From Epichloe hybrida (Eukaryota > Ascomycota > Sordariomycetes > Hypocreales > Clavicipitaceae), in NCBI GenBank assembly GCA_019022495.1, contig JAFEKR010000003.1, positions 3,720,001 through 3,784,000 on the forward strand: a DNA stretch of 64,000 bases, read 5' to 3'. Below, in pieces: positions 46,916 to 59,442 of this stretch. Under the pieces are notes generated by a model that saw nothing but the letters and a program-made list of their open reading frames with translations, was not told the DNA's origin and searched no databases. Position numbers and translations under genes: made by a program. Each line of letters starts with the position of its first letter. Position 1 is the stretch's first letter.

Positions 46916-48713
46916 TCATTTTTTAACGGCTACCACGTGCTGAGAAATACTCCATACCCCGTACGAGGTGCGTGATTGTGGATTCTTGCATAGTCAAGTC
47001 GGTAACGAAGAGAAGACGCACAAAAGGCACCAGGTGCGCGTCAAGACATGGCACGACTAGATGACTCAAGTTAATATGTTCTGCATGGAGCGAGGCGAGA
47101 CATGTGGGCGGGTGATTAAAACTTGATTGCTAATTTGTTGAGCACGCGATTCGGACTGGGGTTTTGATTGGTCCGTAGATGAAAGAACGATTGCCGAATT
47201 CCCATCGCACTTGCGTCTAATGATATGTACATGTAATACTGATATTACTACCGTGACAGCGTGGGAATAAGTAATAATAGGAATCGCCAACTCGCCAACA
47301 CTAGTGCAGGATAGGGTACGGATTACGCGTACTTCGTGGGGCCGAATTGGATAATGACCTGCGTGTTTCTAACAGCAGAAAAAGAGCACAAAGTATTGCA
47401 TGTCCATTGGAATAATATCGTATCTGGGCCCGTTGTCATTTGGCTAGACCGGCTTGATTTCTGCACGCAAAAGAGCGTTGGAGGCTTGAGTGGCGAGTGG
47501 TGTGGCATTGTGGCTGCGTCTCCATCATTTTGTTCAAGAGTGGCTGCCTAAGGCTTCATCCAGACCAGAGTCCCTCCCCCCCACTTCGACGTCATCTGTT
47601 GCGGAGTCCTGGAGCACGTTGGACAGCCTGCATTTCTTCAGGCCCTTCGAGGTGCCCCGTACGGATTACCAAAGTGCGACTTGGTGGGGTGGGAAGACCC
47701 GTAGACCCGTTATCACGAGGTAGCTTGATCAGTACATAGTCGACCAACCTTTCGACGTCGCATTTCAGACTGAACATGCCCTTTTGTGTGCATTACTCCA
47801 TCATACATACATACAGCATGATGATTTATGACGGACTAGGGGTTTTCACGGGTTTGAGTTGAATCCATACAAGGTGCCTGCAACTTTCTGGAGAAGAGAA
47901 GCGATGGTGACATCCAACGGAGGTACATGTAGGAGGATCCGCCGCCCCGCTTTCCTGCAGGCAGTCTCGTGGTCCATCATTGGTGGCCACCGGACCAGTT
48001 GACTTGTTGACTTGTTGGCGGTTGCGTCCTCGGGCGGGAGCAAGTCAAGTCTGGTCGTCTGATTCCCTCCGAGCTGGAGGGATCGGCCGCCAACACTACC
48101 TGCTCCAACACGCTGACGGACGCTGACGGACGCTGACACCCCCGGGCACCCCCGGGCACCCCTAGCGCTTTAGTCTGGCGCCCCATTCATTCATTTCCCT
48201 CCTCCCCATCGACGTTGTTAGCTACTCTTCCCGACTGCGCCTTCACTCACTCTCATATCTCTCTGATCTTCATCTCCTCGTCCTGCGCCTCTCGCCTCTC
48301 GCCTCTCGCCCTCATCGCTGTTGTCACCCTGCGACGTCCATTGCAAGCGACCTTCCTCGCCATTGTGCTGTGCCGCCCGCAATGTCATTCACTTTCCACC
48401 TATAGCCAAACATGAGTTGAAAAAAGAATGTGTATGTTGCCTCCTGGAACTTGCCCTTGGACCGGGGACTTTCTTCTCCAGAACCCAAATGCAGATCCAA
48501 AGCGCTGCTTTTCTTCCGGTCATCTGGACCACATGCTAACACATCTCCTGATTCAGCGCTCACATATCTTCAAAACAACGTGTATGCTCTCATTGCCATT
48601 CTTAACACATACTTGCCCCCACGCTTTTTGCAAGTTCAACAACTTTCTAGTCCTCCAGCAGCATCATTCGCACCAATCTCAAAGTGGCCCCATCGTAGCT
48701 GACTATCACACAG
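46916..48713. other. Intergenic het-c to RING gene, 1.8 kb
   Basis: No gene is clearly supported, although the missing first exon(s) of the RING protein must lie in the last few hundred bases. Simple repeats are present: gacggacgct units near 48113-48137, cccccgggca units near 48137-48163, and cgcctctcgc units near 48289-48312. Confidence 0.5.
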
Positions 48714-50691
48714 CTTCTTGTTCAGCAATCCGGGTTGGAATGGAGAGGGAACTATCGCATCAACGATATCCAAGAATCTCTCCCAGCAGACGGTATGTAT
48801 CCCTCTTCTACCACAGCCATCCTTGTGTCGTGTAACGCCGTCAGCCGCAATGCTGACAATCATGTCTTTGACAGAGCCAACTGGCGTATGAACAAACCAT
48901 CGACAAAAATCTAACGACCTTGTCGACCGGGAACACCGGGGTTTACGACAGTTCGATCCAGGGCCTCCTCTTCGTTCCCGACGTCACATCCGTTCCATCC
49001 TGCGACGTGCAACAATACGATTCGATTCCGCGAAATGTAACCCGAAGAAGGGATTTGCCACCGGCAAATTTCAACCTAATCGCCATTGCGCCATGGTTTA
49101 GCAGCGACTGCACGCAGGCATATCTCAACTCTGCTCTACAAGGGCCTGTCAAAGCCTTCATCTTCTACAAACCCAACAACTCCACCAACAAACCACAAGA
49201 AGGTGACTCGCCAGTATGGAATCTCGGCGACGGAGGCGCTTGGCGATCGAACCATCACTTCCCTATTTTCGCGATACCGGGCCGAGAAGGCCAAAAGATC
49301 ATCAAGCAACTTAGCTTGTATTCGGGAGCCATCACTCAAGTCCCGCATGGCGAAGAAATCCGGCGATTGTACAACATTCATTGGACAACATATCTGCGAC
49401 TATGGACCAAACTCACGTTGGACAGGCCCTCTAATCCACCAGCTACGTGGGCATTCATCCTGATCGTCATCGGTGCGCTGCTGTTCGTCATACTCGTTGT
49501 TTCCCTTATCATGAACTTCATTCAACGGCGAAATCGGAAATCTTTGAAACGACGGGTCCAGACCGGCGAAGTCGATCTTGAGGCAATGGGAATCAAGCGT
49601 GTGACGGTCCCTGCCTCGCATGTCACACAGTTCCCACTATTCACGTACAACGCGGAGCCAGATTTGCTGGACATGGCGGCAAATCCGCGCACGCACACAA
49701 CGCCGTCAACAGGCACCAAAAAGACACGACGAAAGAGACGTCGCGAAAGCAGCAACGCGTCTTCTGATGCAATGGTATCGACCGCCCCTAGTGTCCGCAG
49801 CGTGCGAAGCAAGCGGTCGACACTCATGGGCGTCGGCGGGACCACCGCCACCAATTTTCAGCCAAACTGCCATATCTGCTTGGCCAGCTTTGAACATCGA
49901 GTTACCATTATTCGCGAATTGCCTTGCGGACACATCTTCCATATCGAGTGCATCGACGAATTCCTCATCCAGAACAGCTCATTATGCCCGACATGCAAGA
50001 ACTGCATGTTGCCGAGAGGGTACAGTCCCAAGATCACAAATGGAATGGTGCGCCGAGAACGAGCATTGAGACGATTGCGAGAACGAGTGGACCTGGAGGA
50101 CTTTTCTATCGAATATGGAGACACAAAGCTGAAGACATGGGGAAGGAAGTTATTTGGCTCATCGCATTCGGGCAGCCCACCATCGACTCAGTCAGACAAC
50201 ATCCCAATGAAGATGCTGACGGCCCCCAAGAAGGATGCAGATGTTGCTGGAAGTCAAAAGTCGACTGTAATTGACGATGGCAATCACTCATCTTTGTCTC
50301 CCCATCGATCGGCATGTTTGGCGACGGCAGACTCTGCAGACCTGGCGCCGGTGCCATCCGCCACCGCCAAAGCGCGACCCCGAAAGTCCAAGCCCCGGGC
50401 GCTGAGAGTACTTCCAACGCAGCCAGAAGATGCCGAACTTGATATAGATCCGACAGCGCCAAATAGGCGTGGCAGCCCTTCCTCTTTTGCACGAGAACGT
50501 ATGCGACAGATTGCGGACAACAACGCTCCGTTTGACGATCCTGATCGATCTCGTCCTAAATGTGAGTCACAACTTGCATCATCCTTTTCGCAAAGCAACG
50601 ACAATAGCACATACATGTATCCTCAGAGTTGCTCATTTCATCCACTACAGGGAGGCAAGCGATTTCCAAGGTATTTCCGGGCTTCAACTGA
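48714..50691 (+). CDS. Membrane-anchored RING-H2 E3 ligase (5' end unresolved)
   Basis: Putative endomembrane E3 ubiquitin ligase with a lumenal PA-like domain. Supported coding segments are about 48714-48792, 48875-50561 and 50651-50691. The first exon(s), expected to encode a signal peptide, could not be placed. After NPGWNGEGTIASTISKNLSQ the second segment reads SQLAYEQTIDKNLTTLSTGN. The lumenal part has the PA-like FNLIAIAPWFSSDCTQAYLN and several N-glycosylation sites. One transmembrane helix (TWAFILIVIGALLFVILVVS) lies near 49446-49515. A C3H2C3 RING follows at about 49867-50000 (CHICLASFE, LPCGHIFHIECIDEF, CPTCK). The last intron gives the terminus RPKWRQAISKVFPGFN instead of a 7-residue longer read-through. 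The general architecture matches RNF13/Tul1-like ligases; substrates are unknown. Confidence 0.8.
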
Positions 50692-51487
50692 ACGCTCAAT
50701 CATCATATCCTGATGTTGCGGCAACCATGACGAATGAAATGGCCATTGAATCCTTCTCACAATAAGCATTAAAAGCATCGCATCGGCGTTTCTGGGTGTC
50801 TTTGGAAATAGAAGCTGCTGGTATGGGACATTTACTGGCTAGATATCACGGAATGGAAGGAAGGAACAAGGCGTTGAAGAGCAAAGCCTCTTTATTTTAT
50901 TTTGATATACCCGTCTTTTACTCCTTGGAGAGGTCGCTGTCCAATGGCCACGACATGTTGCACAGGGGCAACTTGTTGTCTCGTCAGGAATTTTCTTGTT
51001 TTATCCATCTGTCATTTCAATACCCATTTGTTTTATCGATGGCGGATTGGATGTTTAGCATAGGTCACTGAATGACAGAGCATGTGCATAACATTACTTT
51101 TTCGACAGTACAAAGAAAGGAGCAAAATCTGCCATTATTTATAGGCACAAATTTTGAAATTACACTTTTTGCGTAGCCCACTCACAAAGTTTGCACCGGC
51201 TCGTGGATCAGACCCTGACTCACTTCAACACCGAGGTTGTGCTGTGAATTGTGGGGCGTTCGCAGACTTTTGAGAACCTGCGTGTTCCTTATGTAAGACC
51301 CCTCCCCTCCCCCAAAGTGAGAAACCCGACAGACAGACCAGACAGACCAGATAGACCGCAGACCGCAGACCGCAGACCGCAGACCGCTTGGAACCCTGCA
51401 TCACCTTTCTAATCTTCGACATCACCACCCCCATCGACCTCTCGTCCCACCGCCGAGTCAATTGGGTCAAAGCAGCCCCCCGAAGTC
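50692..51487. other. Intergenic, RING gene to ARG5,6-type gene
   Basis: No gene is seen. A 7-bp tandem repeat (agaccgc) of about five units at 51353-51387 is preceded by gacagaccag units at 51329-51352. The repeat lies about 100 bp before the next start codon. Confidence 0.6.
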
Positions 51488-53190
<1,703 letters not shown>

Positions 53191-53392
53191 GCTGCAAGCC
53201 AAATCTCTGAACCGTCAGAGCGCCCAGCAGGGAACGCGGCGACTCGACCATGGCTCGCAGGCAGAAGACGATTGATCAGCAACGACGGGGCTACGCCACT
53301 ACAGCGAGCTTCAACTCGCTGCTCGATAAGAAGAAGGCCTCGAACGACGTCCCCGCTCGCGTTGGTTCAATCGGAGCTCAAGGATAAACTGG
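53191..53392 (+). pseudogene. Relic of the ARG5,6 linker and reductase start
   Basis: Directly after the kinase stop, frame 53250-53392 reads QQRRGYATTASFNSL and then KKASNDVPARVGSIGAQG before TAA, followed by TGRV. This corresponds to the inter-domain linker (GYATT) and to the opening of the reductase Rossmann fold (ARVALIGARGYTG in the family). It lies in a different frame from the kinase exon and is stopped where the Tyr of GYTG should be. Similarity is lost after about 53400. This shows the gene once carried the reductase half. Confidence 0.75.
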
Positions 53393-53840
53393 CCGTGTCA
53401 CGGAGAATGCGACCGATAAGGAGCGGATATGTGAACAAAGGGCTAGATGCTCGATTTGGGAGAGCCTTGCCTATGAGCAAGATGATGGATCATGATCAGT
53501 AGCAGCGCCGCGCCCTATTCTTGGTTATACTTGGGAGAGCTTTGTTAGAACACGCATATAACATTACTCTAGTCCTTTCACTGTATTAATAAACTTGTTC
53601 TAGAGCTTTGTTAGAACACGCATATAACATTAATTGCATTGTGTTGGATATCGCAGCCTCACATCTTAGGCGTTGCTGCAGCCTCCGATGCTGCAGCCTC
53701 CTGTATTGCGCTTGTTATTGTGATCTATGCTGTGCTTTGTTTGTTAATTCATTTAAAGACCTGGCTTTTTTCATTCATTAAACCCTTGATTGATAAGGTT
53801 CTTTATTCGCTATGTGCTAGCGTTGGGATTGCCAAAAGTT
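53393..53840. other. AT-rich junction between two truncated convergent genes
   Basis: About 450 bp with visibly lower GC than either side. It holds a 30-bp direct repeat (53537-53566 and 53603-53632) and, over the second copy, a 7-bp inverted pair (tgttcta at 53596, tagaaca at 53612). A 67-codon open frame at 53639-53842 is hydrophobic but lacks an ATG start and resembles nothing I know. The stretch looks like a rearrangement scar or a remnant of inserted DNA. Confidence 0.55.
53537..53632 (+). repeat. 30-bp direct repeat pair, 66-bp period
   Basis: Identical 30-mers at 53537-53566 and 53603-53632 begin gagctttgttagaacacgca and end ataacatta. They are separated by 36 bp containing aataaacttgttc. 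Possible origins are local duplication or end joining at a breakpoint. Confidence 0.95.
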
Positions 53841-53929
53841 AACGGCACCCTTTGGGCGGACAGAAGGGGCATGTTGAGCAGCGACGTTCCTGGGAGGCGA
53901 CAGATGGGTGATATGGCCGAGCACATGGA
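53841..53929 (-). pseudogene. Relic C-terminal continuation of the membrane protein
   Basis: Downstream (minus strand) of the TGA at 53932-53930, the same frame continues as SMCSAISPICRLPGTSLLNM; shifting by one base then gives PFCPPKGCR and a stop. The Cys-Arg-Leu-Pro-Gly pattern looks like a coding continuation interrupted by a stop codon and a one-base frameshift, and is recalled by eye from related fungal proteins. An alternative is an intron with donor gtac near 53945; that would skip the stop but also lose the apparently conserved residues. Confidence 0.5.
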
Positions 53930-54727
53930 TCATGTAGCCATGTTTTGTACGATGATGGCGCCACCAAAAACAAGACATGCGGCGAGGAGCAGCCCCAGAA
54001 GGTATCTGGCCAAACCCAAGGCGATGACGGCGATCTCACCTGCCCAGACCAGGATTCTGAGCACCGCAGATGGCAGCAGTGCTGCGATGTTGCTGCCCAG
54101 CGCCCCCAGGGTATTCGAACCATGACCACCATCAGCTACTCTCTGATCGGGGGAGCCATGGCTAGACGATGATGTTCGTCGGCGATTTCTTCTCTCCACG
54201 GGACCTCGGTTGGATGGCCCGTCACGTCTCCTACCAGAGTATCCCCCGTCCCCGCCCTCGTGGCTCGCACTCATGCCAAAGGGCTTGACGGTTCTGGAGC
54301 TGTTCCTGCTGCTTCGCCTTGAGTCGTCGAAGTCCATCGAGGGCATCTCGAACTGTGGATCCGGGGTGCGATATCCCCTCTGCTGCTCAGAGCTGGCTGC
54401 CGAGATGAGGCTTGGTCGGAAAGGTTCTCGCAGGATCACTTGATCGTCATCTTGATACTTGACAAAATCCCGGATGCTGTCTTGAGATGCGAGCCCGGAC
54501 CCTGGGCCCATGCTCCCTCGCGAGGAGAGCTGTGATGGGAAGCCAGAGGAAGGCTGGCGGCTGGGAAGAGGAACAGGTCCGTCATCTGCCTCGTCGGCCA
54601 TGGACGGCAAAATCGTCGTATCGAAGCTGTCATGCTCACCTTCCACCATTCGCCAGGACTCATCGACTGGCAACGGCCCCTGGGCCCGCAGTGGCAATGA
54701 AGGATGGCGACGCTGGGATGAAGACAT
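53930..54727 (-). CDS. Hypothetical protein with C-terminal transmembrane segment, probably truncated
   Basis: 265 aa. Residues 1-200 are disordered and Ser/Arg/Pro-rich, with MSSSQRRHPSLPLRAQG at the start, an acidic patch around EGEHDSFDTTILPSMADEAD, and basic clusters RRNRRRTSSSSH. Two adjacent hydrophobic stretches follow (ALLPSAVLRILVWAGEIAVI and LGLARYLLGLLLAACLVFGG), and the frame stops seven residues later at NMAT. I recognise only a general similarity to fungal membrane proteins that carry a long helical C-terminal domain after this anchor; I cannot name a function. Stopping just after the membrane segment, with relic coding sequence beyond, suggests loss of the C-terminal half. Confidence 0.6.
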   Translation of the reverse strand: MSSSQRRHPSLPLRAQGPLPVDESWRMVEGEHDSFDTTILPSMADEADDGPVPLPSRQPSSGFPSQLSSRGSMGPGSGLASQDSIRDFVKYQDDDQVILREPFRPSLISAASSEQQRGYRTPDPQFEMPSMDFDDSRRSSRNSSRTVKPFGMSASHEGGDGGYSGRRRDGPSNRGPVERRNRRRTSSSSHGSPDQRVADGGHGSNTLGALGSNIAALLPSAVLRILVWAGEIAVIALGLARYLLGLLLAACLVFGGAIIVQNMAT

Positions 54728-55167
54728 TTTACGGAGGTTGTGTTCTTTTTATGGCTGGCTTCTCTGATGAAGGAAGCTGTTGAAAACATGATGTATTCTT
54801 AGCCCTTCAGCCCTTCAGCCCTTCTAGTTAAGGACCTGGTTATCTTATCAGGCAAGGTCGGTCCCGCCGGGTCCACCCATGCGAATGCATGTCGGGTCCG
54901 CCATTGGCTCAGAGCTCCGTATCCCCACAGTACTCTGTACTCTGTACACGGCCACATGCACCGCACCCCCACTGTACGTATGCATGTACACATACATGTA
55001 CACATACATGTACACATACATGTACATGGCTGCGTGCCTGCAGCCCAGGCCTCGGCAGTGGGCACAACCGCAACCGCTGCCATTTGAATTATCCCAACCT
55101 CACCTCGACCCATTCACCTCCCCATCTCCATCCGACCTACATCAACGATTTGTCCGATGCTCTGCCC
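54728..55167. other. Divergent spacer to PEX2 with tandem repeats
   Basis: No gene is seen. It holds three copies of agcccttc near 54800-54824, tactctg repeats at 54931-54950 (a diverged form of the TACTCCGTA word) and about three copies of the 12-mer acatgtacacat at 54985-55026. Confidence 0.6.
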
Positions 55168-56592
55168 ATGACAGATTCGAGCTTCATTCAAGCGCAGCAG
55201 CGCGTTGCAGCGCGGCGCCAGGCACGCCAAGTCGAAGCCGCAGCAAGACTGGCTGCGCAGCGAGAGGCCTCTCGCGCCGGCTTCCAGCTTCGACGCCTGC
55301 CATTCCCGTTCGACAAACTCTCTCCGGCATGGGATGCCATGTCCTCGCGGGAGGGCACACGGCCTGCGTTCAGAGTGGCACAGGTGGACGCCGAACTCCT
55401 TGATGAAGAACTCGTCCATCTCCTGAGGGGTCAGGTGGGCGATGCCCTAAAGTACTTTGCTGGAGGGCACCTACAAGACGACTGGTCCGCCGAGATCATG
55501 CTGGCACTGAGAGCCATACTTTTTAAGCTCACTGTATGGGATCACGATGCTACATATGGTGCTGCGCTACAAAATCTCAAGTACACCGATGCGAGACAAT
55601 CCGGGCCCATCTTATCGCCACCGTCCAGGCTACAAAAGTCAATGTACGGCTTCGTGACCGTGTTTGGCAAGTACGCCTGGACGAGGTGGGAGGACTGGCT
55701 GCTGGAACAGGACGATGGCCATGGCCAGCCGAGTCCTCGCATTCGAAATCTTTCTCGCTGGACAGGGCGACTCACGACCATGCACTCAACTGCAGCCTTG
55801 GCCTCTTTCTTGGTCTTCCTTCTGCATGGTCGCTACAGAACACTGCTGGACAGAATCCTGAGGATGCGGCTCGCTCCCCCGACAAGCCAGGTGAGCCGGG
55901 AGGTTTCATTCGAGTATCTCAACCGGCAGCTCGTCTGGCATGCTTTCACCGAGTTTTTACTCTTTGTTCTGCCATTGATCGGAATCAACAAATGGCGACG
56001 CTGGTTCAGCAAAACGTGGAGGAAGACGAAGGAGATGATCAATACGAACGGACAAGGGGAAAAGTCAGCCAATGGCGAGTACGGCTTTCTCCCAGAACGA
56101 ACCTGTGCCATTTGCTACCAAGATCAAAACGATTCGGCTACAAGTGAGACGGAGATTATGGCTGTCGCTGCTTCTAGTGGCGTCATTGGCTCTGCGCAAA
56201 CCGACGTCACAAACCCATACGAGACGATTCCCTGTGGTTGCATCTATTGCTTCGTATGTCTGGCCACACGACTCGAACGCGAAGAAGGCGAAGGCTGGAC
56301 ATGTCTGCGCTGTGGCGAGCATGTTAATGAATGCAAGCCGTGGAGCGGACATGTTCTGGAGCCAGCCTCGCCGACCTGCAAGCCCATCTCTACCAAGACG
56401 GTCGCGTTCACAGACGACATCACTGGGGGTACCTTGGCAGAGGAATTACTCGCCCGTGAAAATGCCGAGCCCGAGGAAACGTCTGCCGAGAACTCGGCTG
56501 AGGATTACGACGATGGGTGTGACGAGGGCTCTGATATAGTGGATGAGGGTTCTGATCTTGGTTCTGATCTTGGATCAGATGGAGGCGACTGA
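55168..56592 (+). CDS. PEX2: Peroxin Pex2, RING E3 of the peroxisomal import machinery
   Basis: Pex2, Pex10 and Pex12 form the peroxisomal membrane ubiquitin ligase that recycles the Pex5 receptor. Single exon, 474 aa from MTDSSFIQAQQRVAARR; the open frame extends upstream without a better Met. The Pex2/12 N-terminal domain spans residues about 40-320 (FRVAQVDAELLDEELVHLLR, with hydrophobic segments TAALASFLVFLLHGRY and FTEFLLFVLPLIGINKW). The C-terminal RING lies near 56104-56330: CAICYQDQ, IPCGCIYCFVCLATRLE, WTCLRCGE. The Cys-Gly-Cys in place of Cys-Gly-His is usual in fungal Pex2. The extreme C-terminus is acidic (DDGCDEGSDIVDEGSDLGSD), with short GSDL repeats. Confidence 0.95.
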   Translation: MTDSSFIQAQQRVAARRQARQVEAAARLAAQREASRAGFQLRRLPFPFDKLSPAWDAMSSREGTRPAFRVAQVDAELLDEELVHLLRGQVGDALKYFAGGHLQDDWSAEIMLALRAILFKLTVWDHDATYGAALQNLKYTDARQSGPILSPPSRLQKSMYGFVTVFGKYAWTRWEDWLLEQDDGHGQPSPRIRNLSRWTGRLTTMHSTAALASFLVFLLHGRYRTLLDRILRMRLAPPTSQVSREVSFEYLNRQLVWHAFTEFLLFVLPLIGINKWRRWFSKTWRKTKEMINTNGQGEKSANGEYGFLPERTCAICYQDQNDSATSETEIMAVAASSGVIGSAQTDVTNPYETIPCGCIYCFVCLATRLEREEGEGWTCLRCGEHVNECKPWSGHVLEPASPTCKPISTKTVAFTDDITGGTLAEELLARENAEPEETSAENSAEDYDDGCDEGSDIVDEGSDLGSDLGSDGGD

Positions 56593-57368
56593 GAGGCGTT
56601 TATTGCTTAGGGGATTGGTGCGTTTGAAGCACTTGAATGTCGTGCTGTGACGGAACGGCGAAGCTGTGCGCGAGTCAATTCACACTGAACGGCGGGATGA
56701 CGTGATGAAAATCGAAAGCAAAGTCCCCTTGCCAAGGACTTTTTGTATCATACTAAGAACTTGCGATACCAGGTGCGGAGCATCTCGACCAGCGGAAGGT
56801 TAATAAACATGTGTAGCTCCACGTTCAAGATTGCATGTACAAGTGAAGTAGTGCATGGTGTCTGCGACAGGGAACGAAGACAAGCCCCCCCGATATTCCC
56901 CTTGACCCAAGACCAAAATGTCATGGATGTCACAAGACCCGTCTACGGAGCGGAGTGTGCGATCCACAATCGCCGTCACCCGGTCGGTGCCTTTGTGGGC
57001 TCCGCTCCACTCCACTGACCGAGGGGCGAGGGGCCCCAGTCGCGCGCGTCACGGAAGCTGCAGCTGCCGCGCTCCTTCTCTCCCTGTCGTGCCTGCCGAC
57101 GGGTTGATTTCATGCAGAAGCATTCCGGCCGCGAATTTATCACACACACACACACACACACACACATTGGACGCCTCGAAGCCTCGAAGCAGGCCAGATT
57201 TTCACGATACCATGTCCCCAAGTATTCCTTAAACCACTCTAGCAACAGCTGGCCTGCACTGGTTTCATCGCTCGTCTCCTGACTCCTTACCTTCCGCCGG
57301 GCAGGGAGCTTTGGCTCCCGCATCAACTTCCGGCACGCGATCCCGGCCATAAGAAGCCCGTCGCTCAA
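56593..57368. other. Intergenic PEX2 to membrane-protein gene
   Basis: No gene is seen. A CA repeat lies at about 57141-57165 and gcctcgaa is doubled at 57172-57187. Confidence 0.5.
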
Positions 57369-59442
57369 ATGCCCAGCTTCTTCCAGTTTACCCAAGGCAC
57401 AGAGTCTCGCGTTCGGCCCAACGACTCGGCCCCATTGTTGGGACGTTTCCGCGCTGTCCCTCCGCGACCGGGTTCGTCCCGTCGCAGGTCCAGCCAGCTC
57501 GGCCTGCTATCAGACCGCTTTTCCGCCTCGACGGGAGATGGAAGAGGCAGCGTACATGTTGGATACGGGGCTCTGGTGGCCTCTCAACTATCCAACGACG
57601 ACGGCGACGATGCCATAGACGACCAGGACGACGACCAAGATGCTTGGGTTGGTCAGAGAATCTGGCAAAGATGGATCATGGATCTGTGGGTGCATCCGAA
57701 ACAGACTGCAGTAAAGCGGATGGTGGACAGGTGGTGGAGCAGATATGGGCTATTGGTGTTTCTGCCGGCTGTTTTGGTACGTCTTCTTGGTTCCTTCTCT
57801 CGCTCTTTCTTTCTGCTCCGTGTGCTTGTGCTGATGGCAAGGAGTGCAGGCCATTGCATGGTGCGCCATACCCTTCCCTCAATATCCTCTGCCCGGCAGC
57901 GACGATGGGCCCAATCATGATCCCTCGGAAGAACCTGGAGATGACCACAAAACCCCAGGTCGTGGTGAAGCGCGCGTACAAGTCAACTTTTGGTTCTTCC
58001 TGTTCGTTTACTATGGCTTTTACAACCTCACAGCCTTGATATGGATAACCAAAGTATTCAACTTGTATAGTCTCAACTGGTGGCCGCAGTCATTAGGATT
58101 CCCGCTCACCGTGTTCCTCATCGCCATCTTGTCAATTGCTGTACCTATCCCCGTTTATTATTTCCCCGAGACCCGGTTTCTCACCATTCACAACACGTCT
58201 TGGATCTCGTGGACCTTCATCATCATGGCCACGCCTGTGGCAGTCGCCTTTCTCATTCTCATGACAAATGAAAGACACATTGGCCTTCGGCACTCGTTGT
58301 CTGAGACGCAACGAATCTTTACCACCTCTTGGTGGACCGGCGAACCTGAAACCCTACCCGCCAGGCGGGACAGGCGTAGGCGCAATAATCACCCCTGTGC
58401 GGATGCGGAAGGCGACATGCTCCATGTGAACAACCCGCCACCCCGTGGCCAAAGAGTGGCCATGAGACGGCTGTGGCTACCAGCTAGTTTCGTACGGTTT
58501 CTGTGGTTCTGCGTTGCCCTGGTTGTTGGCCTCATGGTCTATGTCATTGGAGAGGCATACGCCGAGCTATACCTGCGCACGCTGCCCCATGGCAACTTGG
58601 AAACGGTCGTGTACGTGTACGGATGGGTGGCAACGGTGCATTTGCTGGATGCTGTGACAGGCTGGGTCCTGGGTATTCGAGAGGGCGAGCGAGTCGGAAG
58701 CTACCCGTTGAGTTGGGTCTTTAAGCTGTACGTTCTTTTCTAGAGAGCGCTCCCGATTTATGCTACTGTCAAGGGCCTCAACCACCTCAACCACCCGACA
58801 TGGCCATCCCCATGGCTGGACGTGTCAGTCACGAAAAGATTGTGAATGTGGCGGCTCAGCTAACACGTGTACAACAGTTACTTCATGCTGACCTACCAGA
58901 CGTACGTGCGCGCTTTATACGCTCGGCTCCGCTCACCGACACAGTTTATAATTCTTCAAATCCTCTCATCCACCTCTCTGGTCGTCTTGACTCCCATGAT
59001 GATGACGCGTTTCTTCCATCGCGTTCTCACCGTCGTGGGCCTCAACGGCCTCAGCTACGGCTCATACCAAAAGATACAAGCGCGAAATGTCTTTATACGG
59101 TTCCTCGCCGAGAACACTTCCATGGCGACCTTTTTGGGCAGCGTGGCCGTCCTGCACTACGGTGCCAACAAAGCCGTGTATCCACACTTTGCGTTTGACC
59201 ACGACGACGAGCCGTACGACTTCAAGCTGACCTTTTGGGCATCCTCGGTGACTTGGGCGTGCGAGCTGGTGGCCAGTCTGGCGGTTCGGCTGCTCATCAA
59301 GCTTTTTCTCGACGTTGATGTCGGTTTGGAGGGAAAACTGGACTTTACCGTGTGGCCAGAGTTGCTGCCTACATGTGTGGCTGTCATGCTGCACGTGCTA
59401 CAGAACATGCTCTTTTCCATTGTCCGGCTCCAATTCCGCTGA
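57369..59442 (+). CDS. Polytopic membrane protein of unknown function
   Basis: Exons 57369-57776, 57850-58727 and 58878-59442 give 616 aa. The N-terminal 100 residues are hydrophilic (NDSAPLLGRFRAVPPRPGSS; acidic DDGDDAIDDQDDDQDAW). At least eight hydrophobic helices follow, including YGLLVFLPAVLAIAWCAIPF, FWFFLFVYYGFYNLTALIWI, LTVFLIAILSIAVPIPVYYF, WTFIIMATPVAVAFLILMTN and WFCVALVVGLMVYVIGEAYA; later ones lie in exon 3. A Cys/Arg-containing cytosolic loop lies between the fifth and sixth. Splicing of the last intron joins SWVFKL to YFMLTYQTYVRALYARL. The whole reads like a conserved fungal multi-span protein, but I do not recognise a transporter signature. Confidence 0.85.

Noticed and set aside
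53639..53842. 67-codon hydrophobic ORF in the AT-rich junction
   Set aside because: It has a non-ATG start and no known similarity; kept only as part of the junction description.
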